Shown: one piece after another, positions 1 through 8,028 of the stretch | How the letters are laid out: each line of letters begins with the position of its first letter | Position numbering within the stretch: the stretch's first letter is position 1 | Source of the DNA: an uncultured Oscillospiraceae bacterium | Lineage (GTDB): Bacteria > Bacillota > Clostridia > Oscillospirales > Oscillospiraceae | Assembly (NCBI GenBank): GCA_947629755.1 | Contig: CANREY010000016.1 | Coordinates: 1-32,913, forward strand | Direction of reading: 5' to 3' | Length of the DNA: 32,913 nt | Made by a program: the position numbers and the translations under genes | The notes under the pieces: generated by a model | Told to the model about the DNA's origin: nothing | Database searches by the model: none | Seen by the model: the letters and a program-made list of their open reading frames with translations, nothing else

Positions 1-169
1 CCTATTTGTATTTAATTTCATTCCTCTCCCCAAAATTGCAGAGGGAGCCCGCGCGGAATTTAAGGGGCCGCGGTTGATAATGTACGGCAGAGGGAAAAGG
101 TTCTTTTTGCTTATAGCCGTCCAAATATTGACGGCTTGACTTTTCCGCCTTTCAGCTATTAATTTAAAA
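1..169. other. Non-coding left edge
   Basis: No convincing gene is seen here. The stretch is AT-rich compared with the rest of the window. It contains a small inverted repeat, GCCGTC (116-121) and GACGGC (130-135) with an 8-nt loop, followed by TTGACTTTT. That could be a weak terminator for a rightward gene lying left of the window. This reading is tentative because the stem is only 6 bp. Confidence 0.4.
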
Positions 170-205
170 AAACATACCCCCACCTCGCTTGGTGGGGGTA
201 TGTTT
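170..205 (-). terminator. Strong intrinsic terminator of the leftward GH31/nucleoside hydrolase unit
   Basis: A perfect 15-bp inverted repeat, AAACATACCCCCACC (170-184) and GGTGGGGGTATGTTT (191-205), encloses a 6-nt loop. Read leftward, the stem is followed by a run of T residues (complement of the A run just left of 170), the standard rho-independent layout. It lies about 110 bp beyond the stop of the last leftward gene. Read rightward the tail is poorer in T, so it serves mainly the minus strand. Confidence 0.9.
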
Positions 206-315
206 GTGAGGCTGACGGGGGGAGGACGTCGATGGTTTTTTAGGACAGCGAGATTTTGCGGAATTCAGTTTTTCAACACGCGGCGAACAGGTATTTTAAG
301 GCGGAGGTGTGTCCG

Positions 316-1209
316 TTATTCTTTCCGCGAAAACATCTGGAGCTTCGCGTAAAAGTCCTCTAAGATAAAGCGAGAATCGATATTCTTATACACTCGAATA
401 GGCCGATTCTTGCCGGCGTGGAGGTAACGCATGTTTGCGTCAAAGTCCGGCGCCGGTCGCCATTCCCACTCGCCGCAGTCTTCATACAGCATCACACCGA
501 TTGCGGGAGAATCGCCCAAAATGCGGTATTCAGCGGGTCTTGAAATATCCGAATCATCGTTGTTGAAGCGAATGACGTTCTCCGTCAGATACGCGCCGAT
601 TTTTCCGTACGGGTGGACTTTCGTCCAAAGCTCCGCGTAGGATACGGGCATCATTCGGTAGACGTTCCTTGGGATCTGCCACACTTGAACGGAGGACTTG
701 AAAACGACATTCGCGGCGAATACATCGTTGCTCAAATTGTACTCCTTACCGCCGCAGGGCCAGTCGCGCCCCCCGATCCAAACGACCCGAACATTCCTCC
801 GCGCGATCTCCGGGCAGAGCAGCAGCGCGGAGGCCATATCGGTAAGCGGGCCAAGAAAGGCGATATACAGCGGAGCGGGATCGTCCTTGAGCGCTTCTTC
901 GATGATGAGCCGCGCGCCGGGAGAATCTACCGGCGTGTTCTCGTCGGGAAGGGCGCGAACAGCGCCGTTCGCCAGATGCACGCGCTCAGCTATCCCCATC
1001 AGATCGAGCAACAGATCGATCTCTTTGCGGCTGTCCTCCATGCTGGTAGAGGACTTCCGCGTTCCAAAGTGCGCCGGTATGATCCCCCGCAGATCGAAGG
1101 AGGGCGTGAGCAGAGCGTGAACGATGGCGAATTGATCGTCCACCTCGTTTTTCGCGTCGGTATCCAGAATGACGCGCTTTTTCTTTTTTTGCGGAATGTC
1201 AAAATCCAT
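316..1209 (-). CDS. Nucleoside hydrolase-like protein
   Basis: This 297-residue protein resembles the inosine-uridine-preferring nucleoside hydrolase family, which cleaves N-glycosidic bonds using an Asp cluster that holds Ca2+. Visible support is the N-terminal DTDAKNEVDDQFA motif (residues 16-28), which contains the Asp cluster but is longer between the first and last Asp than the classical DxDxxxDD signature. Further support is LGPLTDMASAL in the middle and an EYNLSNDVFAA segment matching the family's substrate-binding region. No signal peptide is seen, so it is probably cytosolic. It follows the GH31 gene by 52 bp on the same strand, and GGGAGA lies about 9 nt before its ATG, so the two are probably co-transcribed. 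The real substrate may be a ribonucleoside or another N- or O-riboside; specificity cannot be read from sequence. Confidence 0.8.
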   Translation of the reverse strand: MDFDIPQKKKKRVILDTDAKNEVDDQFAIVHALLTPSFDLRGIIPAHFGTRKSSTSMEDSRKEIDLLLDLMGIAERVHLANGAVRALPDENTPVDSPGARLIIEEALKDDPAPLYIAFLGPLTDMASALLLCPEIARRNVRVVWIGGRDWPCGGKEYNLSNDVFAANVVFKSSVQVWQIPRNVYRMMPVSYAELWTKVHPYGKIGAYLTENVIRFNNDDSDISRPAEYRILGDSPAIGVMLYEDCGEWEWRPAPDFDANMRYLHAGKNRPIRVYKNIDSRFILEDFYAKLQMFSRKE

Positions 1210-1261
1210 ATTTCATTCTCCCAATCATTTGATTGAAATTACAGGCGACGGTACGTGCCGC

Positions 1262-3682
1262 TTATAGCGTAACGCGTACCTCTTTGCCATCATATAGCAC
1301 AGAAGATCTTTCTTCTCCGGCCAGGCAAATGATGATCCGGGTCTTTTCCGGCATACCGGGAAAAGCGCCCGTTCTGGCGGAGATGCGCAGCTCACGGCTC
1401 GCCTCAAGCCAGGTGAAGGTCGTCAGCACGTATTGGCCTTTTTCGTATCCGTAACCGTCCCCGGCGTCGGTGTACCAGGTAAAGGCGCCGTCCGCGCCCG
1501 GATAGACCGTAACGGTCAGGGGGCCGTCGGGATCTTCGTCTACATATTGCCGCACCGGGCCTGTAAGCACGATTCCACCGGAGCGAACAAACAGCGGCAC
1601 CGTGTCCAGCGGCGCGTGCACGCGCACGGTCCGGCCGCCGGGAAGCGGCTCACGCACGCCCCAGCGATACCACGTCGCGCCCGCGGGCAGATACACCGTT
1701 TCGGTATCGTCCATGAAAGCGAGCTTTTCCCCGCCCGGCAGGTATTCCATGGGCCGTGTGACCGGCTTGACAAGTATAGCATTCCCCACCAGCATTTCGT
1801 CATCGATCTGCCGCAGGTGTTCGTCCTCCGGGAATACTAAGGCGGGAACGCACACCAAGGGCAACCCTTTAAAGGTGTACCTTGCCGCAAGGGAATACAG
1901 ATGCGGCACCAGCCTACTGCGCAGGCGAATGATTTTTTCTATCGCGTCGTACCATTTTTCGCCCTTTTGCCCAAACTGCCAGATCTCTCGCGGCGTGCCT
2001 GTGCCATGCGCGCGCATCATGGGCAGGAAAGCGCCGAGCTGCAACCAGCGCACGAACAGCTCCCGATAGCCAAAGTCGTCCACGCCGCCCGGAAAATCCC
2101 CCGCGCCAAACCATGCTCCGTTGCAGCCTGCCGGGAAAAAACCACCCGCGTCGGTGCTCCAGTAGGCCTCGCCCGCAGCCATAAAATTCAGCCCCTCCGG
2201 CACTTGACGGCGAAGCGTTTCCCATGTGGCGCTCACATCTCCGGACCATGTGGCGGTAGAGAACCGATGCTGACCGGCCCATGAGGAGCGTGTTAGATTC
2301 AGCACCCGCTTCTCCCCATTCTCCCCACGCTGGCCCTGATAGACGCCCATCGCGTGATACAGACTGTAAAGACTGATCTTGCCGGGGTCTAAATATTTTT
2401 TCGCTTCTTCCGTATTCAGCCGTACCCGCTCAAAGGGCTCCGGCTTGATGGTCCCATGCCAGTCCGACTCAAAGGGCTCGGAGCAGTCGCACCACCAGGC
2501 GTCCACGCCATAACGGAACAGTCCCTCGCTGGCTTGCTTCCAATACAGGCGGCGGGCCTTTTCGCTAAAAGCGTTATAGATCGTTCCGTTCCCCAGCATA
2601 CAGCCGTTTTCAAGCATTTCCGCGCGGTTTTTATTTTCCTCGCCTTTCATGGACGGCCAAATCGAAAGCATCAGCTTCGCGCCCATACTGTGAAGGGTGT
2701 TTGTCAAATTGCTGGGGTCCGGGTAACGCGTCTTATCAAAAACCTTATAGCCCCACTGTCCCTTGGGCCACGTCTGCCAATCCTGCACGATCACGTCCAA
2801 GGGCACCCTTCGGGCGCGGTATTCCCTTACGACGTCCACAAGCTCTTTCGCGTCCTTATAGCGCTCCTTGGATTGAATGAAGCCGAAAGCGTACCGGGGC
2901 ATCAGCGGCGCGGTGCCCGTCAGAGCGGCGTACTGCCGGTACACATTTTCAAATCCGCCGGACAGGAAATAATAATCCAATTCATCGGCGCAGTCCGCCC
3001 ACAGATAAGAGCCGTGCGCGTCGTCATGGAAGGCCATGAGGCAACCGAGGTCAAACAGCACGCCCCAACCCTTTGTGGACACCAGCACAGGCACAACGGC
3101 CCTCAGATTGTGCTGGTACATCTCCCGGCTTTTGCCCCGCAGATTTCCGAAGCCGTCCTCATAAGAGCCCAGCCCGTAAAGGCCCTCGCTGTCGTCGAAC
3201 GTGAAGGACAGCTTGCATGTGTAGGCCTTTCTATCCTCCCTGATCTCAAAATCCTCGCTGGAGGCCCGTACCCCGTCCGTACTTTGGGTGTAGGTGACCT
3301 TGGCGTCCTCGCGGAAATGATGGATCATCACGGGCTTTTCCTCCAAAACGCAGGGACGCTTTTCGTCCTCACGCAGGTACGCGCCGCCGTCAGTTGACAG
3401 GAAGGAGATCGCGCCGTTTTTTGCGTCGACCCGCGCGACGACGCCGCCGCATCTGACAAGCACCGCGTCTTCTGCCCTTGTGACATGGCATTCTCCGGGC
3501 AGTGAGCCGACCACCACGTCGCTGGGCCGGTCCAGAAACGTCTCCCGTGCTGTGCGGGTGACGCGCACAGCGCCGCAGGACAGCGCCGCGATCCGCAACA
3601 GCGTCTGTCGCGAGGAGGGAGAGGAATTAGACGCCGGAAGCTGTAACTCGATAGAATCCACCCGCTGGTTTTTGACGGTCAT
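1262..3682 (-). CDS. GH31 family alpha-glycosidase (alpha-xylosidase/alpha-glucosidase type)
   Basis: This 806-residue protein is a retaining alpha-glycosidase of family GH31. The order is an N-terminal beta-sandwich (about 30-250), the catalytic barrel (about 255-600) and C-terminal beta domains. The nucleophile is expected at Asp399 in WWCDCSEP and the acid/base at Asp482 in TWSGDVSATW. DAGGFF (511-516) and MMRAHG (555-560) are further family landmarks. No signal peptide is visible, so it should act in the cytosol on imported oligosaccharides. Activity within GH31 varies (alpha-glucosidase, alpha-xylosidase, alpha-galactosidase, transglucosidase) and cannot be fixed here. In this pectin/hemicellulose context an alpha-xylosidase is plausible. 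GGAGCTCC-type Shine-Dalgarno sequence lies just upstream of the ATG, and a good promoter lies at 3781-3809. Confidence 0.9.
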   Translation of the reverse strand: MTVKNQRVDSIELQLPASNSSPSSRQTLLRIAALSCGAVRVTRTARETFLDRPSDVVVGSLPGECHVTRAEDAVLVRCGGVVARVDAKNGAISFLSTDGGAYLREDEKRPCVLEEKPVMIHHFREDAKVTYTQSTDGVRASSEDFEIREDRKAYTCKLSFTFDDSEGLYGLGSYEDGFGNLRGKSREMYQHNLRAVVPVLVSTKGWGVLFDLGCLMAFHDDAHGSYLWADCADELDYYFLSGGFENVYRQYAALTGTAPLMPRYAFGFIQSKERYKDAKELVDVVREYRARRVPLDVIVQDWQTWPKGQWGYKVFDKTRYPDPSNLTNTLHSMGAKLMLSIWPSMKGEENKNRAEMLENGCMLGNGTIYNAFSEKARRLYWKQASEGLFRYGVDAWWCDCSEPFESDWHGTIKPEPFERVRLNTEEAKKYLDPGKISLYSLYHAMGVYQGQRGENGEKRVLNLTRSSWAGQHRFSTATWSGDVSATWETLRRQVPEGLNFMAAGEAYWSTDAGGFFPAGCNGAWFGAGDFPGGVDDFGYRELFVRWLQLGAFLPMMRAHGTGTPREIWQFGQKGEKWYDAIEKIIRLRSRLVPHLYSLAARYTFKGLPLVCVPALVFPEDEHLRQIDDEMLVGNAILVKPVTRPMEYLPGGEKLAFMDDTETVYLPAGATWYRWGVREPLPGGRTVRVHAPLDTVPLFVRSGGIVLTGPVRQYVDEDPDGPLTVTVYPGADGAFTWYTDAGDGYGYEKGQYVLTTFTWLEASRELRISARTGAFPGMPEKTRIIICLAGEERSSVLYDGKEVRVTL

Positions 3683-3721
3683 TTGCGGAGCTCCTTTCGT
3701 GAGGGAGGGCGTCAGGTAAAA

Positions 3722-3736
3722 TGTTACCGCGTCACA
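3722..3736. promoter_or_regulatory. Candidate operator in the GH31 leader
   Basis: TGTTACCGCGTCACA is an imperfect palindrome (TGTnAC, 3-nt centre, GTnACA). Its minus-strand reading, GTGACGCGGTAACA, matches GTAACGCGGTCAAA upstream of the GH105 promoter (17950-17963) at 11 of 14 positions. It lies about 40 nt downstream of the predicted GH31 transcription start and about 40 nt before the start codon. It also sits inside a larger inverted repeat, GGGCGTC (3707-3713) and GACGCCC (3742-3748). The binding protein is unknown; the local AraC regulator or a LacI-type protein elsewhere could use it. Confidence 0.4.
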
Positions 3737-3780
3737 TCAACGACGCCCCCGCAAAATATTTACTGCCCTTTTTGCCTATA

Positions 3781-3809
3781 AATATATAGAAAGCGCCGCG
3801 CTTCGTCAA
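3781..3809 (-). promoter_or_regulatory. Sigma-A type promoter for GH31
   Basis: On the minus strand a -35 box TTGACG (3809-3804) and a -10 box TATATT (3786-3781) are separated by 17 nt. The predicted start is near 3774, about 90 nt before the GH31 ATG. Spacing and box quality are good, and the site is in the only large gap between divergent genes. Confidence 0.65.
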
Positions 3810-3855
3810 GGACGAAATTTAAGATCCGACGTTTTTCGCGAGCTTGCCTGACGCT

Positions 3856-3901
3856 TTCCGCGCGGAAGGTGGGGTGATCCGCAAGGCGGCCCACCGGTGG
3901 G
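3856..3901. promoter_or_regulatory. Two perfect 12-bp palindromes in the divergent regulatory gap
   Basis: TTCCGCGCGGAA (3856-3867) and CCCACCGGTGGG (3890-3901) are each perfectly self-complementary. Their centres are 34 bp apart, and they lie between the leftward GH31 promoter and the rightward AraC promoter. They could be operators controlling both units. They differ from each other in sequence and the region is GC-rich, so chance is a real alternative. Confidence 0.3.
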
Positions 3902-3941
3902 AAGGTGGGGGGTGGAAAAAGCGGAGGGGGGTGGCGGGGAC

Positions 3942-4112
3942 GTGCTCAAAAAGCAATTTATGATAGACGAAAAGCAATATCAGATTTTACAAACCGTTAC
4001 AGAGTATGCTAAAATATACAAAACAAAGGGGATTGAAGTCGATTTGTTTGTGAATTCTTATCCACTCTGGCGGTCGGGAGGGGCAGATAGGGCGCTCGTT
4101 CTGTTTTTTTGA
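3942..4112 (+). CDS. Doubtful small ORF upstream of the AraC gene
   Basis: An open frame of about 56 codons can start at GTG 3942 or ATG 3960 and ends 20 bp before the AraC gene. The deduced peptide has a protein-like charged and aromatic middle (for example EKQYQILQTVTEYAKIY) but matches no family I recognise. The predicted AraC promoter (3986-4015) lies inside it, which argues against a real gene unless transcription starts further upstream. It could also be a decayed gene remnant. Confidence 0.18.
   Translation: MLKKQFMIDEKQYQILQTVTEYAKIYKTKGIEVDLFVNSYPLWRSGGADRALVLFF
3986..4015 (+). promoter_or_regulatory. Sigma-A type promoter for the AraC/transport operon
   Basis: A -35 box TTTACA (3986-3991) and a -10 box TAAAAT (4010-4015) are separated by 18 nt in a locally AT-rich stretch, giving a start near 4022 and a leader of about 110 nt. 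AraC and the next gene are separated by only a few bases, so this promoter could drive the whole operon to 17860. Confidence 0.55.
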
Positions 4113-4132
4113 TGAAAGGAACGGCATAGAAG

Positions 4133-5014
4133 ATGAGGGGTATCATAGTACGCAAGAAGTATACTGTGAGCAGCAAGTGCGAGTCCAGACTTTGCGTTGA
4201 CGACAACTGTGAGATATTGCTTTTTCTGCGGGGAGATATTCTTGTACACGTGAACGGCAGGAGCTATGTGCCGGAGCCGGGGGACATACTCCTGTTCGGC
4301 GGCGGGGAGATACATTCCCTGACGGTCAACCCCGGCCAGCCCTTCGAGCGGGTGTACATCTATTTTGACAAGCAGATATTCCGGCAGCTGTCGGATAAGG
4401 ATTACGACCTGCTGGCGTCCTTCAATATGGAGGAGGGCTCCTCCGGGACAAATCTTATCAGAACCAGATTCGCGCGCAAGTACTCGCTGGGCGAAAAGCT
4501 GGCGTCCATGTATGAGCTCTACCAGATGGACGCCCCGGATACGGCTGTCAGAATGCTGTCGCTGATGCTGGACATTCTGGTGAATGTCAATCTTGCCCAC
4601 AAGGAACAGCAGTCCTCCGAGGGGGAGGACGCCGAGGAGATAAACGGGGGAGAGAAGATACACGAGATCCTCCGGTACATCGTAAGCAACCTGAACGAGA
4701 AGTTCACGCTGGACAGCATATCGGCGCGGTTTTACATCAGCAAATATTACCTGTGCCACGAATTCAAAAGGGTCGTTGGAATGTCGTGTCTGGAGTATAT
4801 CCGCCAGAAGCGGATCGACAAGGCGCGGGAAAGGCTGCTGGGCGGCTGGCCGGTCAACGACGTTTGGCTGGATCTTGGGTTCAACGATTATGTGAGCTTT
4901 TACCGATCCTTCAAAAAGGTGACGGGAGTGTCGCCCAACGAGTATGTGGGGACGGAAAAGGCTCACTCGATCGATACAGACGGCGGCGAGCCGATTCATA
5001 ACGAAGGGAGTTGA
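4133..5014 (+). CDS. AraC/XylS family transcriptional regulator with cupin sensor domain
   Basis: This 293-residue protein has an N-terminal cupin-like sensor (about 20-85), including the short beta-strand segments around NGRSYVPEPGDILLF. A helical linker follows, then an AraC-type double helix-turn-helix domain (about 174-272). The second HTH carries the signature DVWLDLGFNDYVSFYRSFKKVTGVSPNEY. The cupin usually binds a small sugar, so this is a candidate one-component activator responding to a pectin-derived ligand. It is the first gene of the transport operon, and its stop codon lies only 3-6 nt before the likely start of the solute-binding protein. It is therefore probably autoregulated along with its targets. 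AAAGGA lies 12 nt before the ATG, a slightly long spacing. Confidence 0.9.
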   Translation: MRGIIVRKKYTVSSKCESRLCVDDNCEILLFLRGDILVHVNGRSYVPEPGDILLFGGGEIHSLTVNPGQPFERVYIYFDKQIFRQLSDKDYDLLASFNMEEGSSGTNLIRTRFARKYSLGEKLASMYELYQMDAPDTAVRMLSLMLDILVNVNLAHKEQQSSEGEDAEEINGGEKIHEILRYIVSNLNEKFTLDSISARFYISKYYLCHEFKRVVGMSCLEYIRQKRIDKARERLLGGWPVNDVWLDLGFNDYVSFYRSFKKVTGVSPNEYVGTEKAHSIDTDGGEPIHNEGS

Positions 5015-5020
5015 GGTATC

Positions 5021-8000
5021 CTGAAAAAGCTGCTTTATAAAATTTCCCAACACAGCATAGAATCCGTCGTCATAACGGTCGTCCTGATCGTTCTGGCCGC
5101 CGTGTTCATCGCGAGCAGAGCGCTGGGGCAGTCGGATCAGGAGCAGCTTGGCCCGGAGGACCTGGCCGCCCTTGAGCAGATGGCCTACCTTGAGCATGAG
5201 ACGTATGGGGAGGATCTGCCCACCTACAATCTGCTCAAGAGGACCTACGAGCAGGAGGGCCGCGCGGCGGCCGAGAGCGGCATCGACATTCCGGTCCTTG
5301 AGGCGGACACCGCCGGAGCGGGGGAGACGCGCACGGGGATCGCCGGGTACGACGGCGAGGCGCTCTTTTTAGCTGAGGACGTGGACGCGCTCTGGAGGTT
5401 CGAGGTGGAGAGCGAGGGCCTCTACCAGATCGTTTTGGAGTACTGCGGACCGGAGGGGGACGGCGCCAAGATACAGCGCCAGCTCCTCATCGACGGGAAG
5501 CTCCCCTGCGAGGAGGCCACCAACGTCTGCTTCTACCGCCACTTCGAGGAGACCGGCGAGGTGAAGCTCAACGAGATCGGTGACGAGGTCTGGCCCCACC
5601 AAGATGAGATCCTGCTGTGGCAGACCCAGGCGGCCTTCGATTCCAACGGCTTCGACCCGGAGCCCATGGCCTTCTATCTGACGCCGGGGACACACACCAT
5701 AGCGCTTGAGTTCGTGGACCAGCCCATGGCCATACGGGCTATTCGGCTGGAGCCCGCCGAGACTATCCCCACCTACGCCGATGTGTCCGCCCAGTATCAG
5801 CAGAACGGGTACAAGCGGGCCGCGTCCGGGCTGGGGTACTACGTGGAGGGCGAGGAGTCGTCATGGAGAAGCGACTCCATAATCCGCCGGGAGGCCAACA
5901 GCGATCCGGGGACCAGCCCCTTCTCCCTCACCAGCCGCGTGCTGAACGCCGTGGGCGGCAGCCGCTGGAACAGAGGCGAGCAGAGCGTCAGCTGGACATT
6001 GGAGGTGCCGGAGGACGGGCTCTATGAGATCGGATTGCGCGTCCTGCAGAGCAAAAACGAGGGAATGCCCTCCTACCGTAAGGTAATGATCGACGGCCAG
6101 GTCCCCTTCCGGGAGTTTCTGGAGTACCAGTTCCCCTACAACAAGTCCTGGTACGGCGAGGTCCTGTCGGACGAGAACGGGGAGCCCTATCTTGTGTATC
6201 TGGAGAAGGGCACTCACGAGCTGAGGCTGGTGGCCCAGATGGGTCCCCTGTCAGCCGTCATCGAGCGGACCACCAACGACATAGCGGTGCTGTCCGAGAT
6301 CACGAGGGACATCACCAAGATCACCGGCACCGAGCCGGACCCCAACTATGAATACGACCTGTACCGCCTGATGCCGGACCTGTCCGGGCAGCTGTCCGAG
6401 CTTGCCGACAGCGTGGAGGTCAGCGCGGATATACTGTCCATCATCACCAACAAGCGGGCCTCTACGGAGAACAGCTACCGGGCCACTGTCGACACGTTGC
6501 GGGAGTTCTCCGAGGACGTGGACGCCATACCAAAGGCATTAAGTGAGCTGGAGAACGCCCAGACGAGCCTCGGTTCATACATAACGAGCCTTAAGACCTC
6601 GCCACTACAAGTGGACTTTGTGCGGATACTGTCCCCTGAGGACAAATTTGAGGTCAAGACCTCCGGGTTCTTCCAGAAGGCGTATGTCTCCGCCGTCAAC
6701 TTCCTTATGTCCTTCGTGAAGGACTACGACGCCGTTGGCGCCACCCAGGAGGACGGGGAGAACGTGGTGCTGGACGTGTGGATCGGGCGCGGCTCCGAGT
6801 GGGGCGAGATACTCAAGGAGCTCATCGACGAGAAGTTCACCCCGGAGACGGGGATATACGTGAACCTGAACGTGATGCCCAGCAGCCAGCTCACCACCGG
6901 GGGCGTCAACGTCCTGATGCTCTCCATCAACTCCCACACCGCGCCGGACGTGGCGCTGTCGGTGGATTACAACCTGCCGTCGGAGTTCGCCTTCCGCGGG
7001 GCGGCGGCGGACCTTACGCAGTTCGACGACTACGAGGAGGTCTCCAAGTGGTTCTACCCGGACAGCATGGTGCCCTACATCTTCCGGGACGGCGTCTACG
7101 CCCTGCCGGAGACCATGGACTTCACCGTGATGTTCTACCGGGAGGACCTGCTGAGGGATCTGGACCTGAAGCTCCCGGACACCTGGGACGACCTATATAT
7201 GGATACCCTGCCGAAGCTATATGAGAACAGCATGTCCTTCAACCTGTCGGTGGACACGTCCGTCTCCTCAAGCTCTCCGGCGGCCCTGAGGGGCTTCACC
7301 ATGATGCTTTTGCAGAACGGCGGCTCCTATTATAAGGACGGCGGCCGGTCCAGCGCGCTGGATTCCGCCGAGGCGTACCAGGCGTTCAAATCCTGGACCG
7401 ATCTTTACAGCCAGTACGAGGTGGACGAGGAGTCCAACCTCTTTACCCGCATGAGGACGGGCGCCACGCCCATAGGCATCGGCGGCTATACCGAGTACAT
7501 GCAGTTTCTGACCTCCGCCCCTGAGCTCTACGGGCGCTGGGGCATCGCCAAGGTGCCGGGCTCCCTCAACGCGGACGGCACTATAAACCGCTCCACCGGC
7601 TCCATCTCAAAGACCGCGAACCTGATACTTGCCCAGTCGGATAAGCAGGAGGCCGCGTGGAAGTTCCTGAAGTGGTGGATGTCCGCGGACACCCAGGCCG
7701 AGTACGGCAGACAGCTGGAGGCCGTCATCGGCGAGTCCGCCAGATGGAACACCGCCAACGTGGAGGCGTTCTTCCGCCTTCCTTGGAGGACGGCGGACAA
7801 GGCCATAATCCAGGAGACGCTGGAGGAGGCCCAGGAGCAGTATATTATCCCCGGCGGCTATTTCACCAGCCGCCACCTGATCAACGCGTGGAACAGGGTC
7901 GTCGTCAACGACGAGAGGACGAGGGACGCGCTTGAAGAAGCGGTGAAGGACATCAACAAGGAGCTGATCTCGAAACGCGAGGAGTTCGGCTTACAGAATG

Positions 8001-8026
8001 TTGACGTCATTCCGCGGGAGGATTGA
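5021..8026 (+). CDS. Giant membrane-anchored sugar ABC solute-binding protein with two extra beta-rich domains
   Basis: The protein is about 1001 residues, against roughly 400-560 for ordinary CUT1 binding proteins. It appears to start at a non-ATG codon (CTG 5021, or ATC 5018). This adds LKKLLYK plus a hydrophobic segment (about residues 15-35) with no lipobox, so it is likely a signal anchor. Two beta-rich domains follow (about 93-247 and 273-417). Each has a core like W.FEV.EGLY.I, a LIDG or MIDG turn and a closing L.PGTH or LEKGTH strand, resembling carbohydrate-binding jelly rolls. A helical linker (about 427-572) leads to a MalE-like binding domain (about 580-987). The next available start, GTG 5102, lacks a Shine-Dalgarno sequence and would cut the membrane segment. 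The gene leads into permease pair 1, its probable partner. The ligand is unknown, probably a pectin oligosaccharide. Confidence 0.88.
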   Translation: MKKLLYKISQHSIESVVITVVLIVLAAVFIASRALGQSDQEQLGPEDLAALEQMAYLEHETYGEDLPTYNLLKRTYEQEGRAAAESGIDIPVLEADTAGAGETRTGIAGYDGEALFLAEDVDALWRFEVESEGLYQIVLEYCGPEGDGAKIQRQLLIDGKLPCEEATNVCFYRHFEETGEVKLNEIGDEVWPHQDEILLWQTQAAFDSNGFDPEPMAFYLTPGTHTIALEFVDQPMAIRAIRLEPAETIPTYADVSAQYQQNGYKRAASGLGYYVEGEESSWRSDSIIRREANSDPGTSPFSLTSRVLNAVGGSRWNRGEQSVSWTLEVPEDGLYEIGLRVLQSKNEGMPSYRKVMIDGQVPFREFLEYQFPYNKSWYGEVLSDENGEPYLVYLEKGTHELRLVAQMGPLSAVIERTTNDIAVLSEITRDITKITGTEPDPNYEYDLYRLMPDLSGQLSELADSVEVSADILSIITNKRASTENSYRATVDTLREFSEDVDAIPKALSELENAQTSLGSYITSLKTSPLQVDFVRILSPEDKFEVKTSGFFQKAYVSAVNFLMSFVKDYDAVGATQEDGENVVLDVWIGRGSEWGEILKELIDEKFTPETGIYVNLNVMPSSQLTTGGVNVLMLSINSHTAPDVALSVDYNLPSEFAFRGAAADLTQFDDYEEVSKWFYPDSMVPYIFRDGVYALPETMDFTVMFYREDLLRDLDLKLPDTWDDLYMDTLPKLYENSMSFNLSVDTSVSSSSPAALRGFTMMLLQNGGSYYKDGGRSSALDSAEAYQAFKSWTDLYSQYEVDEESNLFTRMRTGATPIGIGGYTEYMQFLTSAPELYGRWGIAKVPGSLNADGTINRSTGSISKTANLILAQSDKQEAAWKFLKWWMSADTQAEYGRQLEAVIGESARWNTANVEAFFRLPWRTADKAIIQETLEEAQEQYIIPGGYFTSRHLINAWNRVVVNDERTRDALEEAVKDINKELISKREEFGLQNVDVIPRED

Positions 8027-8028
8027 GT

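Noticed and set aside
1262-1280. GTAACGCGTACC-like sequence at the GH31 3' end resembling the candidate operator
   Set aside because: It lies inside the last codons of GH31 and shares only the core, so it is probably chance.
4058-5197. Long open frame of 379 codons on the minus strand across the AraC gene
   Set aside because: It lies fully antisense to a clear AraC protein with an intact DNA-binding domain, shows no family features, and such frames are common in GC-rich genes.
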